A stretch of 64,000 bases of DNA, from the NCBI RefSeq assembly GCF_018403265.1, contig NZ_BOSI01000005.1:124001-188000 (forward strand). Reading direction: 5' to 3'. Below, one piece after another: positions 23,910-31,830 of this stretch. The position numbers and the translations under genes are program-made. Below the pieces are notes generated by a model. The model made no database searches, was not told the DNA's origin, and was given only the letters and a program-made list of their open reading frames with translations. This DNA comes from Paenibacillus sp. J31TS4 (GTDB taxonomy: Bacteria; Bacillota; Bacilli; Paenibacillales; NBRC-103111). How positions within the stretch are numbered: position 1 is the stretch's first letter; the number at the start of each line of letters is the position of its first letter.

Positions 23910-23934
23910 AAACCGATTTCGCTTGGATAACGTT
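23910..23934 (+). promoter_or_regulatory. ECF-sigma-type promoter of the cytochrome cassette
   Basis: AAACC (23910-23914), a 16-base spacer and CGTT (23931-23934) match the general layout of ECF promoters (AAC motif near -35, CGT near -10). It lies 43 bases before the cytochrome start. The same cassette encodes an ECF sigma factor, which could recognise it. Confidence 0.5.
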
Positions 23935-23976
23935 TCCTTAAAATACAACAGTGAATTGGAAGAGAGGGAGAGCCTA

Positions 23977-24570
23977 TTGAAGAACGCGGGAACGCTCGTG
24001 TGTCTTGTACTGGCAACTATACTGCTGGCCGGATGCGGCAAAACCGCCCCTGTAGCGCAGTCCGTAACGCAGGTTGACGCGACGCCGAAGCCGGACCCAA
24101 CGCCTAAGGCGGAGTCGTCGCCGAAGGCGGAGCCAACGCCGAAGGCAGAGCCGTCGCCGAAAGCAGAGCCGTCGCCGAAAGCAGAGCCGTCGCCGAAGGC
24201 GGAGCCGTCGCCGAAGGCGGAACCAACGCCGAAGGCGGAGCCAACGCCGAAGACCGAGCCGTCGCCGAAGGCGGAGCCGTCGCCGAAGGCGGAGCCGTCG
24301 CCGAAGGCGGAACCAACGCCGAAGGCGGAGTCGTCGGCAGCCGTCGCCGCGCAGGCAGAGGCAGTGTATAAGGGCAGCTGCATGGCCTGCCATGGCGATC
24401 AGCTGCAGGGCAAGCTCGGCCCTAACTTGCAGAAAGTTGGCGGGCGATTGAATAGGGACCAGATCGCCAAGCAAGTGACGGGCGGAGGTAGTGATATGCC
24501 AGCCTTTGGAAGCCGGCTCTCTCAAGAAGAGATTGAAGCTCTTTCCTCCTGGCTGGCGGGAAAGAAATAG
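23977..24570 (+). CDS. Lipid-anchored c-type cytochrome with Pro-Lys-Glu tether
   Basis: A 197-residue lipoprotein. The signal ends in the lipobox LAGC (Cys about 20). Residues about 36-119 are fourteen six-residue SPKAEP/TPKAEP repeats, a stiff charged spacer. The C-terminal 65 residues are a mono-heme cytochrome c domain with CMACH (Cys135, Cys138, His139) and the likely axial Met174 in DMPAFG. The protein should sit on the outer face of the membrane with its heme reaching into the wall. The TTG start follows GAGAGGGAG. A gene for a secreted copper/COG4315 protein follows 20 bases later. Confidence 0.9.
   Translation: MKNAGTLVCLVLATILLAGCGKTAPVAQSVTQVDATPKPDPTPKAESSPKAEPTPKAEPSPKAEPSPKAEPSPKAEPSPKAEPTPKAEPTPKTEPSPKAEPSPKAEPSPKAEPTPKAESSAAVAAQAEAVYKGSCMACHGDQLQGKLGPNLQKVGGRLNRDQIAKQVTGGGSDMPAFGSRLSQEEIEALSSWLAGKK
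24082..24333 (+). repeat. 18-base in-frame repeats encoding the cytochrome tether
   Basis: Fourteen tandem 18-base units encode (S/T)PK(A/P/T)(E/D)(P/S). Several stretches are identical at DNA level, so copy number could change by slippage and alter the tether length. Confidence 0.88.
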
Positions 24571-24590
24571 ATCACTAAGGAGGGATTGCA

Positions 24591-26540
24591 ATGAAGGTAT
24601 TCAAAAGAATCGCGTGCGCCTGTCAAACTCTTCTGCTTGCCTGCGGCACCTTGTTTGCATCGGCGGCAACGGCTGCAGAACCGCCCACTACTGCGTCCAT
24701 CGTATCGGATGCACAGCTCGTCACCGAGCTTGGCATTCTGCAAGGAGACGAAAGCGGGGTTGGTGCGGCTTACTTGAATAAGCCGACTACCCGCATTCAG
24801 GCAGGCATCTTGTTCCTCCGCCTGAAGGGCCTCGAGCAGGAGGCGCTGGCCTACAAGGGCACTGACAATTTCTCGGATGCCTCTGAAGTGTGGAGCGGCG
24901 GCCAATCCATACTCGCCTATCTGAGGGCGAATCCGTCCCTGGGATGGGTCGGAGTGGGCGGCAACCAATTCGATCCGCTTTCCGTCATCACCGCCGAGCA
25001 GTATTACAAAGTTTTGCTTGAGGTGCTCGGCTATAAGCAGGATTCGGACTTCGAGTTTAAAAATGTGATGGCCTTGGCCGGTACCGTCGGATTGGGAAAA
25101 GCGGGAACCGCCAAGCCATTCACGAATCTTCACATCGCCACGGCAACCGTAGAAGCATTGGCCGCTAAGATCAAAGGCCAAAGCAAGACGCTTGCGGAAG
25201 TCCTCGTTGAAACGGCGAAGCTGAATGCCGACAAGCTAAGACCGCTCAGCTATGCCAAGCTGGAGTTCGCCGCCAAGGCACAACTCGGAACGTACCTAGT
25301 TGACGGAAGCGGAAGGACGCTATACTACTTCAGCAAAGACTCGGCGGATCTCAATGCCTGTCAGGGCAAGTGTTTGGAGAATTGGCCGGTGTTCTATTCC
25401 GATAAGCTGAAAGTGCCTGCCGAGCTTGATGCCGCCGATTTTGGAGTCATAACGAGAGCCGACGGGACTAAGCAGACGACGTACAAAGGATGGCCGCTCT
25501 ATTATTTCGCCGGCGACAAACAAGGAGGAGACACGAACGGGGAGGCCGTCAATAACGTTTGGTACGTAGTGGAAGCGCCGTCTTTTGCCGCCATCGGAAA
25601 CAAAACCGGGCTCGGCAATCATTTGACTGATGCGAATGGACGGACTCTGTACTATTTCGATAAAGATACGCCGGGTATTAGCGTCTGCAGCGGCAAGTGC
25701 CTGGAGAATTGGCCGGTATTCTATGCGGAAGGCATTCAGGCGCCAACCGGAACGAAGCAGGAAGACTTCGGTGTTCTCGTCCGTTCGGACGGTACGAAGC
25801 AGACCACATTCAAAGGCTATCCGCTATATTACTTCGTCCATGACCTTAAGCGGGGCGATACGAATGGACAGGATGTGAACAAGGTCTGGTTTGTCGTCGA
25901 TGTTTCCAAATTCAAGGATACAACAGCCGAGAATCCAAGCGTGAAAACAGCGGTTTCGAGCGAGCTCGGATCCTATTTGGTGGATTCCCGCGGCAAAACG
26001 TTGTATCTGTTTACGAAAGACGAAGCCGATCTGTCTGCCTGCCAAGGCAACTGTTTGGTGAATTGGCCGATCTTCCATAGCGATGGGCTGACGGTGTCTG
26101 CGGACCTGAATAGGGACGACTTCGGGACGATCACGCGCGCCGACGGTACGATGCAGACGACCTACAAAGGCTGGCCTTTGTACTACTTCATAAAAGATGT
26201 CCTTCCTGGCCAGACGCTTGGCCAAGACGTGAACAACGTCTGGTACGTACTCGATCCGCTCAAAACGAAGGAAAGAGCGCAGACAAAAGAGTACGCAATT
26301 GAAATCGCCGACTTCCAATTCAGCATTCCCGAGCTGACGATCGAAGCGGGTTCCACGGTTACCTTTACCAATCATGATAGTGTCAAGCACAACGCCGCGG
26401 CTGTGGACGGCTCCTTCCGCACCAAGCTGCTCGCAAACGGAGAATCCGAGACGGTTCTGTTCGCCAAACCTGGCGTTTACGAATATGTGTGCGAACCTCA
26501 CAAATCGTTCATGAAAGCTACCATCATCGTGAAAGAATAA
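24591..26540 (+). CDS. Secreted protein with three COG4315 repeats and a C-terminal cupredoxin
   Basis: A 649-residue exported protein. A signal peptide ends near ATAAE (residue 25); residues 30-225 resemble S-layer-homology-like helices. Three repeats (about 231-335, 340-450, 458-560) each have two Yx(F/W/Y)xxD motifs (LYYFSKD, LYYFAGD and similar) and a CxGxC(L)xNWPxF element. This is the COG4315/PF03640 pattern, function unknown. From about 566 a plastocyanin-like cupredoxin ends with CEPHKSFM; with an earlier His in HDSVKHNA these fit a type 1 copper site. It probably accepts or relays electrons in the wall together with the preceding cytochrome. Confidence 0.86.
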   Translation: MKVFKRIACACQTLLLACGTLFASAATAAEPPTTASIVSDAQLVTELGILQGDESGVGAAYLNKPTTRIQAGILFLRLKGLEQEALAYKGTDNFSDASEVWSGGQSILAYLRANPSLGWVGVGGNQFDPLSVITAEQYYKVLLEVLGYKQDSDFEFKNVMALAGTVGLGKAGTAKPFTNLHIATATVEALAAKIKGQSKTLAEVLVETAKLNADKLRPLSYAKLEFAAKAQLGTYLVDGSGRTLYYFSKDSADLNACQGKCLENWPVFYSDKLKVPAELDAADFGVITRADGTKQTTYKGWPLYYFAGDKQGGDTNGEAVNNVWYVVEAPSFAAIGNKTGLGNHLTDANGRTLYYFDKDTPGISVCSGKCLENWPVFYAEGIQAPTGTKQEDFGVLVRSDGTKQTTFKGYPLYYFVHDLKRGDTNGQDVNKVWFVVDVSKFKDTTAENPSVKTAVSSELGSYLVDSRGKTLYLFTKDEADLSACQGNCLVNWPIFHSDGLTVSADLNRDDFGTITRADGTMQTTYKGWPLYYFIKDVLPGQTLGQDVNNVWYVLDPLKTKERAQTKEYAIEIADFQFSIPELTIEAGSTVTFTNHDSVKHNAAAVDGSFRTKLLANGESETVLFAKPGVYEYVCEPHKSFMKATIIVKE

Positions 26541-26554
26541 GCACCCTCGCCCTT

Positions 26555-26584
26555 CCCGGACTCCTTTATAGGGACCGGGTTTTT
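26555..26584 (+). terminator. Weak terminator before the sigma factor gene
   Basis: CCCGG (26555-26559) and CCGGG (26575-26579) with imperfect inner pairing precede five T residues. Read-through into the sigma gene seems possible. Confidence 0.55.
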
Positions 26585-26625
26585 AGCTTTTATCGCCCAT
26601 CTTGCCAAATCAGAAAGGATAAGAG

Positions 26626-27270
26626 ATGATGGAATCATATGTAAAACTTGTGGATCGATTCCATGGAGAGATCGTCCTTGATCTCGAAGCAAGGGGACCA
26701 CGCATGCGCGTCCAGACGGATTATGAATTGATGGAGCTGGTGATGAGCAAACATCGTCCGGCATTGGAAGAACTGTATGATCGTCATGTTAAGCTTGTCT
26801 ATTCGTTCGCGATCAAAGCGACCCGTAACGAACAGCTGTCCAGGGAGATCGTCCAGCTGGTGTTTCTCCGGCTATGGACGACAACCAAGGGATACGATCC
26901 GGACAAGGGACTTTTCGTGAATTGGCTGCTCACTATTACTAGAAATTTGACCGTCGATCATCTTCGCAAAGAAAGAAGACAGCGACCTGCCGCATCTCTC
27001 GAATGGGAGCAATGGGAGCTTCTTACCGATGCCCCCGAGAAAGGTCCCGAGGCGCAGGTCACCCGTAAAATAACCCGAGAGGAAATACGGAAAGCCTATA
27101 AATTCCTGTCGGATAGTCAAATCAGGCTGATCGAGTATGTGTATTGGGAGGGCCACACGCTCAGTGAGGTGGCCGACCTGGAGCAAGAGCCGCTCGGAAC
27201 GATCAAGAGCCGGCTGCATCAATCATTGAAGCTGCTGCGCACAAACATGCAGGCACATAGGGAGGGATGA
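26626..27270 (+). CDS. ECF-family RNA polymerase sigma factor
   Basis: A 214-residue sigma factor with region 2 (about 45-115, LYDRHVKLVYSFA to WLLTITRNLTVDHLRKERR) and region 4 (about 150-205, LSDSQIRLIEYVYWEGHTLSEVADLE, GTIKSRLHQSLKLLR). There is an N-terminal extension of about 26 residues before the conserved part. The ATG at 26626 follows AAAGGA, but an ATG at 26704 behind AAGGGG would remove that extension and cannot be excluded. It is followed 3 bases later by its likely anti-sigma factor. It probably drives the envelope electron-transfer genes upstream. Confidence 0.9.
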   Translation: MMESYVKLVDRFHGEIVLDLEARGPRMRVQTDYELMELVMSKHRPALEELYDRHVKLVYSFAIKATRNEQLSREIVQLVFLRLWTTTKGYDPDKGLFVNWLLTITRNLTVDHLRKERRQRPAASLEWEQWELLTDAPEKGPEAQVTRKITREEIRKAYKFLSDSQIRLIEYVYWEGHTLSEVADLEQEPLGTIKSRLHQSLKLLRTNMQAHREG

Positions 27271-27273
27271 CAC

Positions 27274-27993
27274 GTGCGCAACCACGAAGAAACGATTTGC
27301 GATGATCTGCTTCTCTATGCGGCAGGAGAGGGAACACAAGCCGACCGCATCGAATTCGAACGTCACCTCTCTACCTGTCCTGCTTGTAGGGCGGAGCTTG
27401 CGAATCTTAGAGAAGTCTGGGAGGCGATGCCGTTGTTGGCCGACCAAACGGACGTCCCGGACGATATGAAATCAGACGTCATGAGCGGCATCTTCGGAAG
27501 AGAGGCGGACGGACCTGTTCTGATTCCTCCCAAGCGACGCACTGGCTTGTTTAGCATTGTTGCCGCCGCGGTTGTCCTCCTTCTCGCTTCCGGTTATGCG
27601 CTGTGGTCGGCGGGTTCCGGAAAGGACGAATACGCTTTCGATGCGAACACGGTTCAGACGCCCATGCAGGTTCTCCAGACGTATAAGCTGAATGCGGTCG
27701 ACCGTGCGGTGCCTGCTGCCGGAACCGTATGGCTCCTTGAGGGAAAAGAGAACAACCAGGTCGTCGTTCATCTGCAGGGACTCCCTATGACTAGCGGGGA
27801 CGAGGCGTACCAGGTTTGGCTTATCCATAACGGAGAGCGTTACAACTGCGGCACCCTTCTGGTCGATGGCCAAGGCACCGGGGTATTAACCTACCCTATC
27901 AAGAAAGAAGCTGCCTTCGAGGCGGTCGGCGTGACGCTTGAGCCGGACTCTAAGGGGACGCAGCCCCGGGGAAAGAAGGTGCTCGGTTCGTAG
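27274..27993 (+). CDS. Membrane anti-sigma factor, zinc-finger and RskA-like
   Basis: A 239-residue protein. The N-terminal cytosolic zinc-containing anti-sigma motif is His31-x3-Cys35-x2-Cys38 (HLSTCPACRAEL). One membrane span follows near residues 91-112. The extracytoplasmic part ends in an RskA-type domain (VVVHLQGLPMTSGDEAYQVW, GVTLEPDSKGTQP). The H-C-C arrangement is typical of ZAS proteins, some of which respond to thiol oxidation. The GTG start lies after GGGAGGG. The pairing with the ECF sigma gene suggests that an envelope or redox signal releases the sigma factor. Confidence 0.88.
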   Translation: MRNHEETICDDLLLYAAGEGTQADRIEFERHLSTCPACRAELANLREVWEAMPLLADQTDVPDDMKSDVMSGIFGREADGPVLIPPKRRTGLFSIVAAAVVLLLASGYALWSAGSGKDEYAFDANTVQTPMQVLQTYKLNAVDRAVPAAGTVWLLEGKENNQVVVHLQGLPMTSGDEAYQVWLIHNGERYNCGTLLVDGQGTGVLTYPIKKEAAFEAVGVTLEPDSKGTQPRGKKVLGS

Positions 27994-28048
27994 CCGTCAA
28001 AGAGGGAAAGGCGAAAGCCGAACGCCGCCAAGCGTAGCCGCATCTGCA

Positions 28049-28077
28049 AAAAGCTGCCTGATCGACAGGCAGCTTTT
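28049..28077. terminator. Bidirectional terminator between anti-sigma gene and yunB
   Basis: AAAAGCTGCCTG (28049-28060) and CAGGCAGCTTTT (28066-28077) form a perfect 12-base stem with a 5-base loop, with T runs in both directions. Confidence 0.9.
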
Positions 28078-28189
28078 CGGCGCTTGCTCCACGATCGGTG
28101 CAGTCGGGTGCGGCGGCCGGGCGCCGAGAAGAGCCAAATCACGTTCGGCCCTGGATGCGAATGCAGCGAACGGGCCTCGGCCCCTTGCT

Positions 28190-29014
28190 TCAATGAGGGG
28201 TGGCGGCTTCCCCTTGAGGCGGTGCACCGCTCGAGGCCGGCTCGGCTCCCGCCTTGGCCGCATCCGCTCCGCCGGTCTTGCCCGCGCCGGATATGTTCGC
28301 CGGCAGATTCGGCAGCGTGACGCCGGGAGGCAGCGGCCCGGACTGGCCGACGGGATTGCCTTTGTTGTCCATGTAATACATCGGCGTATCACCCACGACG
28401 AGGAGGTAGGAGATCGGCACGTTCGTCTCCACCAGCTCCGGCTTGGAATCGAACGGAATGATGATCGTGACCTCTGCCAAAATCCGGATGTAAACTTCCA
28501 CCAGGATCATGTTGATTCCGATATTTTGCGGACGGGTATCGAGCTCGACCTTGACGGCTCCCGCGGGCACGAGCCGTACGGGAATGTCTGGTCCGAACGA
28601 AGCGAGGATGGGGCTGTCGAGCGCCTGCCCGAGCGGGATGTGCTCCGGCATCTGCTGCAGGTCGGCCAGCACGCCCTGCACCTTGCCGATCGTCTGGGAC
28701 GTGATTCGCATATGCTCGGCGTAATTCAGCATGAACCCGGTAATCTTCCCCTGGTTGTCGTATTTCCATTCGATGAGTTTGTCGAAGTTGGTCCCCTCGT
28801 TGATCCGGTCCGTGATAGCCGAGTTGATCGCCTGGGTGGCGATCTGCTTGACCCGGATCTGCGCCAGATTCATGAGAGGGCGCTTCAGATTTTTATCGAG
28901 ATAGATGAAGGACTGCATGGAAAACAGCATGATCAGGAGCAGGACGACGAAGATGATGCGCCGTCTGCTTTTTTTGCGCGGCGTTCGGCTTTTCCACCGA
29001 TTCTGCTGGTACAC
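28190..29014 (-). CDS. yunB: Sporulation protein YunB
   Basis: About 274 residues. A basic N-terminus (TPRKKSRRR) is followed by one membrane span (IIFVVLLLIMLFSM) and an extracytoplasmic domain with VKQIATQAINSAITDRI, PVRLVPAGAVKVELDTRPQN, and IRILAEVTIIIPFDSKPE, the YunB pattern. In Bacillus yunB is a sigma-E-dependent gene needed for efficient sporulation. The last 50 residues are a Pro/Gly/Ala-rich extension. The GTG at 29014 follows GGGAGGGAGG. Confidence 0.88.
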   Translation of the reverse strand: MYQQNRWKSRTPRKKSRRRIIFVVLLLIMLFSMQSFIYLDKNLKRPLMNLAQIRVKQIATQAINSAITDRINEGTNFDKLIEWKYDNQGKITGFMLNYAEHMRITSQTIGKVQGVLADLQQMPEHIPLGQALDSPILASFGPDIPVRLVPAGAVKVELDTRPQNIGINMILVEVYIRILAEVTIIIPFDSKPELVETNVPISYLLVVGDTPMYYMDNKGNPVGQSGPLPPGVTLPNLPANISGAGKTGGADAAKAGAEPASSGAPPQGEAATPH

Positions 29015-29125
29015 GGCTCGGCCTCCCTCCCCCCGGGGCATGCCCCTCCTATACACCAGCCTATGCGTCCCCGTCCGCTCTCATCACCGTTACCCGCTAG
29101 GCCGTTACGGATCCCTCTGCACAGC

Positions 29126-29147
29126 AAAAAGCCGCCCGCTTCGCGGC
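29126..29147 (-). terminator. Terminator of the small acidic ORF
   Basis: On the minus strand GCCGC pairs with GCGGC across 7 bases (29147-29131) and is followed by five T residues (29130-29126). Confidence 0.65.
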
Positions 29148-29203
29148 ATGCGAAACGAACGGCTGCGATGTAGAAACGCCAACTCTCAAAAGAAAACGGA
29201 CGC

Positions 29204-29356
29204 TTACTCGGCGGTTTCCGATTCCCTGCAGGCTTCCGGCGCCGCGGCAGCATCCAACTCATCGAAGTCCTCTGCGAGCTCCTGCCCGAATTGGTCGAGC
29301 CGGCCCGGGCTGCTCACCTTCCCGTCCTGGTCTGGCTTGCTGTTCCTTCCTGTCAC
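29204..29356 (-). CDS. 50-residue acidic protein
   Basis: GTG at 29356 lies 7 bases after GGAGGTGATAGGG's AGGAGG, a near-perfect ribosome binding site. The product is hydrophilic and acidic (GRLDQFGQELAEDFDEL), with one Cys near the end. It has its own downstream terminator on the same strand. I recognise no family; size and charge are in the range of small spore or regulatory proteins. Its presence in related genomes would decide whether it is real. Confidence 0.55.
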   Translation of the reverse strand: MTGRNSKPDQDGKVSSPGRLDQFGQELAEDFDELDAAAAPEACRESETAE

Positions 29357-29465
29357 CCCTATCACCTCCTCGTGGCTATAGGGTCGGCCAAGAAACGCTT
29401 CTCCATTCGTTCCGCCCTTCGCACCGGTACCGGAGAGCCGTTTTCCTCTAAGGAGACCGCAGCCG

Positions 29466-30488
29466 CTAGACGGACAGCAAAATCTTCGCCGTCCGGCCCG
29501 GGTCGGACAGCAGCTTCTCGAAGCAAGCCTGGCCCTCCTCGAGCGGGGCCGTCTCCGTCCAGGGGGACAGATCGACGAGCCCCTGGGCCAGCCAGTCGAG
29601 CGCCAGCTCGAAGTCCAGCGGCCGGTACGCGAATGCGCCGAGCAGCGTCAGCTCGCTGCGGATCGCCAGGTTGACCGGCAGCGAGCTGTCCGCGGCGTGC
29701 AGGCCGGAGAGCACGATACGGCCTCCGGGACGAACCGCCTCCATGCAGGCGCGCCTCGTCGCCTCGAGCCCGACCGCATCCACGGCGGCGTCGAATCCGC
29801 CGTCCGGCACCAGCCGCCGCAGTTCCTCGGGATTCGCCGCAGCCTGCCCGCCCAGCTCCCGCACGATGTCGAGCCGGGATCGGTTTATGTCCATGACGAC
29901 GATATCCGTCAGACCGAACCGCCGGGCCGCCGCCAGCACGAGGAGCCCGATCGGTCCCGCACCGGCGATGAACAGCCGGTCCCACGGGGCCAGTGACGCC
30001 AGTCTTCCGATATGGACGGCACAGGCGAGCGGCTCCACCAGAGCGCCCTCCGCCATCCCCATCCCGTCCGGTAGTCGGTAGACGTTCCGCTCGGGCACCG
30101 CGACGTATTCGGCGTAGGCGCCGGGCCGCCCTGCCCCCACCAGCACGCGCTGGGGGCACAGCTGGCCGTCCCCGGCCAGGCAGGCGCGGCAGCGGCCGCA
30201 CGACACGAGCGGATTGGCGGTGACCCGGTCCCCGGACCGGAACCGCCCGGCCCGTGCGCCTGCTGCCTCCACCGTGCCGGCGAACTCGTGCCCCATGACG
30301 AGCGGCGGTTTACGCAGCGAATTGTGGCCGAGGTAGCCGCTCAGCTCGGAGCCGCAGATGCCCGCCCGCTCCACGCGGATGAGCACCTCGTCCTCGGCCG
30401 GTACCGGCACCTCCGCCTCCCGCAGCGTGAGCACGCGCGGACCTTCGTACACGAGCGCCTTCATTGGGCGCCCCGCAGATATGTTCAT
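29466..30488 (-). CDS. Zinc-dependent medium-chain dehydrogenase
   Basis: A 340-residue MDR-family alcohol/polyol dehydrogenase. The catalytic zinc ligands are the Cys in GICGSELSGYLGH and the His-Glu in GHEFAG. The structural zinc cysteines are in CGRCRACLAGDGQLC. The NAD-binding motif GAGPIGLLVLAAA and a D (VMDINRSRL) after the second strand suggest NAD rather than NADP. It resembles sorbitol or galactitol-phosphate dehydrogenases. The ATG at 30488 lies after GAGGGAGGGG. It is the last gene of the carbohydrate-type operon and follows the ROK regulator by 32 bases. Confidence 0.85.
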   Translation of the reverse strand: MNISAGRPMKALVYEGPRVLTLREAEVPVPAEDEVLIRVERAGICGSELSGYLGHNSLRKPPLVMGHEFAGTVEAAGARAGRFRSGDRVTANPLVSCGRCRACLAGDGQLCPQRVLVGAGRPGAYAEYVAVPERNVYRLPDGMGMAEGALVEPLACAVHIGRLASLAPWDRLFIAGAGPIGLLVLAAARRFGLTDIVVMDINRSRLDIVRELGGQAAANPEELRRLVPDGGFDAAVDAVGLEATRRACMEAVRPGGRIVLSGLHAADSSLPVNLAIRSELTLLGAFAYRPLDFELALDWLAQGLVDLSPWTETAPLEEGQACFEKLLSDPGRTAKILLSV

Positions 30489-30520
30489 GCTTCCAACCCC
30501 TCCCTCTCTCGCTAACAGCT

Positions 30521-31792
30521 TCAGACAGAGAACAGAAGCTCCGGGCACTCGAACAACTCCTTCAGCACAAGCGCGCCGGAGCCGATCAGATTCGCTTTGG
30601 GGCCCAGTCCGGAGCGCAGCACCCGCACCCGCTCTCGCGGAATCGGCAGCGCTCTCCTCTGTACCTCCCGGTTGACGACATCGGTCAGCTCGTCCCCCAA
30701 ATTCAGCAGCTCCCCGTGCAGGATGACCCGCTCGGGATTGATCGCATTAACCAGATTCGCTATGCCGACGGCCAGATAGCCGCCGAGCTCTTCGACAGCG
30801 AGCTCGCGGATGAGCGGATCGCCCTGCCGGACGGCCTCGCCGATGCGGCCGATCGTCAGCTCCCCGTCCCGCTCCAGCTCGCGGAGGCGGGCAGCGGGCA
30901 GACGGCTGCGGACGCGCTCGATGAGCGCGTTCGAGGAGGCGTACCGCTCCCAGCAGCCGCGGTTGCCGCAAGTGCAGGGCAGCCCGTCCATCTGGACGGT
31001 CGTGTGCCCGATCTCCCCGAAGCTGTCGTCCTTGCCTCGCATCAGCCGGTCGTCGATCATGATACCCGCACCGATGCCGTAATCGGTCATCAAGCTGATG
31101 AACGTCCCCGCGTCTCTGCCCTCGCCGAACATCTTCTCGGCGAGCACGAGATTGCGGCATTCGTTATCGACCCAGACCGGCAGCCCGAATGCCTCGCGCA
31201 GCACCTCCCCGACTCGGATGTCGTGGATCGCCTGCACGTTCATGGCGGTGCGTGCGGTGCCCGTGCCGGTCTCGACGAGCCCGGGGCAGCCCGCTCCGAT
31301 TCCTTTGACTGGCAAGCCCAGCCGCTTCGCCTTGCGCAGCAGCTCGCCGGCCGCCTCCCGCAGCTTGATCATGATCGCATCCCGGCTGTCTTCCTCCAGC
31401 ACCTCGGTCCGCAGCTCCTCCAGCACGCCCGCCGACAGATCAAGCAGCGCTCCGCGGATCGCGTACTGGTTGAAATGAAGGGCGACGATGCCGCCGCCCC
31501 GCGCATGGAACGCGACCAGCTTGGGCCGCTTGCCGCCCTGGTCGGTCGAAACCCCCACTCCGCTGAACTGGATGTAGCCTTCTGCGACCAGCTCCTCGAC
31601 GAGCGCCGACACCGTCGGCCGGGAGAGGCCGAGCTTCCTTCCGAGCTCCGGCTGGGTCGTCTCTCCGGTTTCCCGGATGGCATGTAAAATTCTGACCTTG
31701 TTCGCTTGTTTAATGTCCGGTTGTCTGGCAATCGTCAGCAATAGTCCTGCAGCTCCTATCCGATTCCTGATTCTGTCTCTATGAAACCACAT
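30521..31792 (-). CDS. ROK-family transcriptional regulator (XylR/NagC type)
   Basis: About 420 residues. An N-terminal winged HTH (residues about 30-85, RETGETTQPELGRKLGLSRPTVSALVEEL) is followed by a ROK sugar-kinase-like domain with the zinc motif CTCGNRGCWE and EIGHTTV. It probably represses the operon in which it lies and responds to a sugar or derivative. The palindrome at 37088-37114 before the first operon gene is a plausible target. The ATG at 31792 lacks a clear ribosome binding site, so a start up to about 20 codons later is possible. Confidence 0.88.
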   Translation of the reverse strand: MWFHRDRIRNRIGAAGLLLTIARQPDIKQANKVRILHAIRETGETTQPELGRKLGLSRPTVSALVEELVAEGYIQFSGVGVSTDQGGKRPKLVAFHARGGGIVALHFNQYAIRGALLDLSAGVLEELRTEVLEEDSRDAIMIKLREAAGELLRKAKRLGLPVKGIGAGCPGLVETGTGTARTAMNVQAIHDIRVGEVLREAFGLPVWVDNECRNLVLAEKMFGEGRDAGTFISLMTDYGIGAGIMIDDRLMRGKDDSFGEIGHTTVQMDGLPCTCGNRGCWERYASSNALIERVRSRLPAARLRELERDGELTIGRIGEAVRQGDPLIRELAVEELGGYLAVGIANLVNAINPERVILHGELLNLGDELTDVVNREVQRRALPIPRERVRVLRSGLGPKANLIGSGALVLKELFECPELLFSV

Positions 31793-31830
31793 CCGCCGGG
31801 AGCCCGCCAGCCTCGCCCTGTCCCAATAAG

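Noticed and set aside
24082-24333. Possible CRISPR or satellite repeat
   Set aside because: Units are 18-base multiples in frame, encoding a Pro-rich tether; no spacers.
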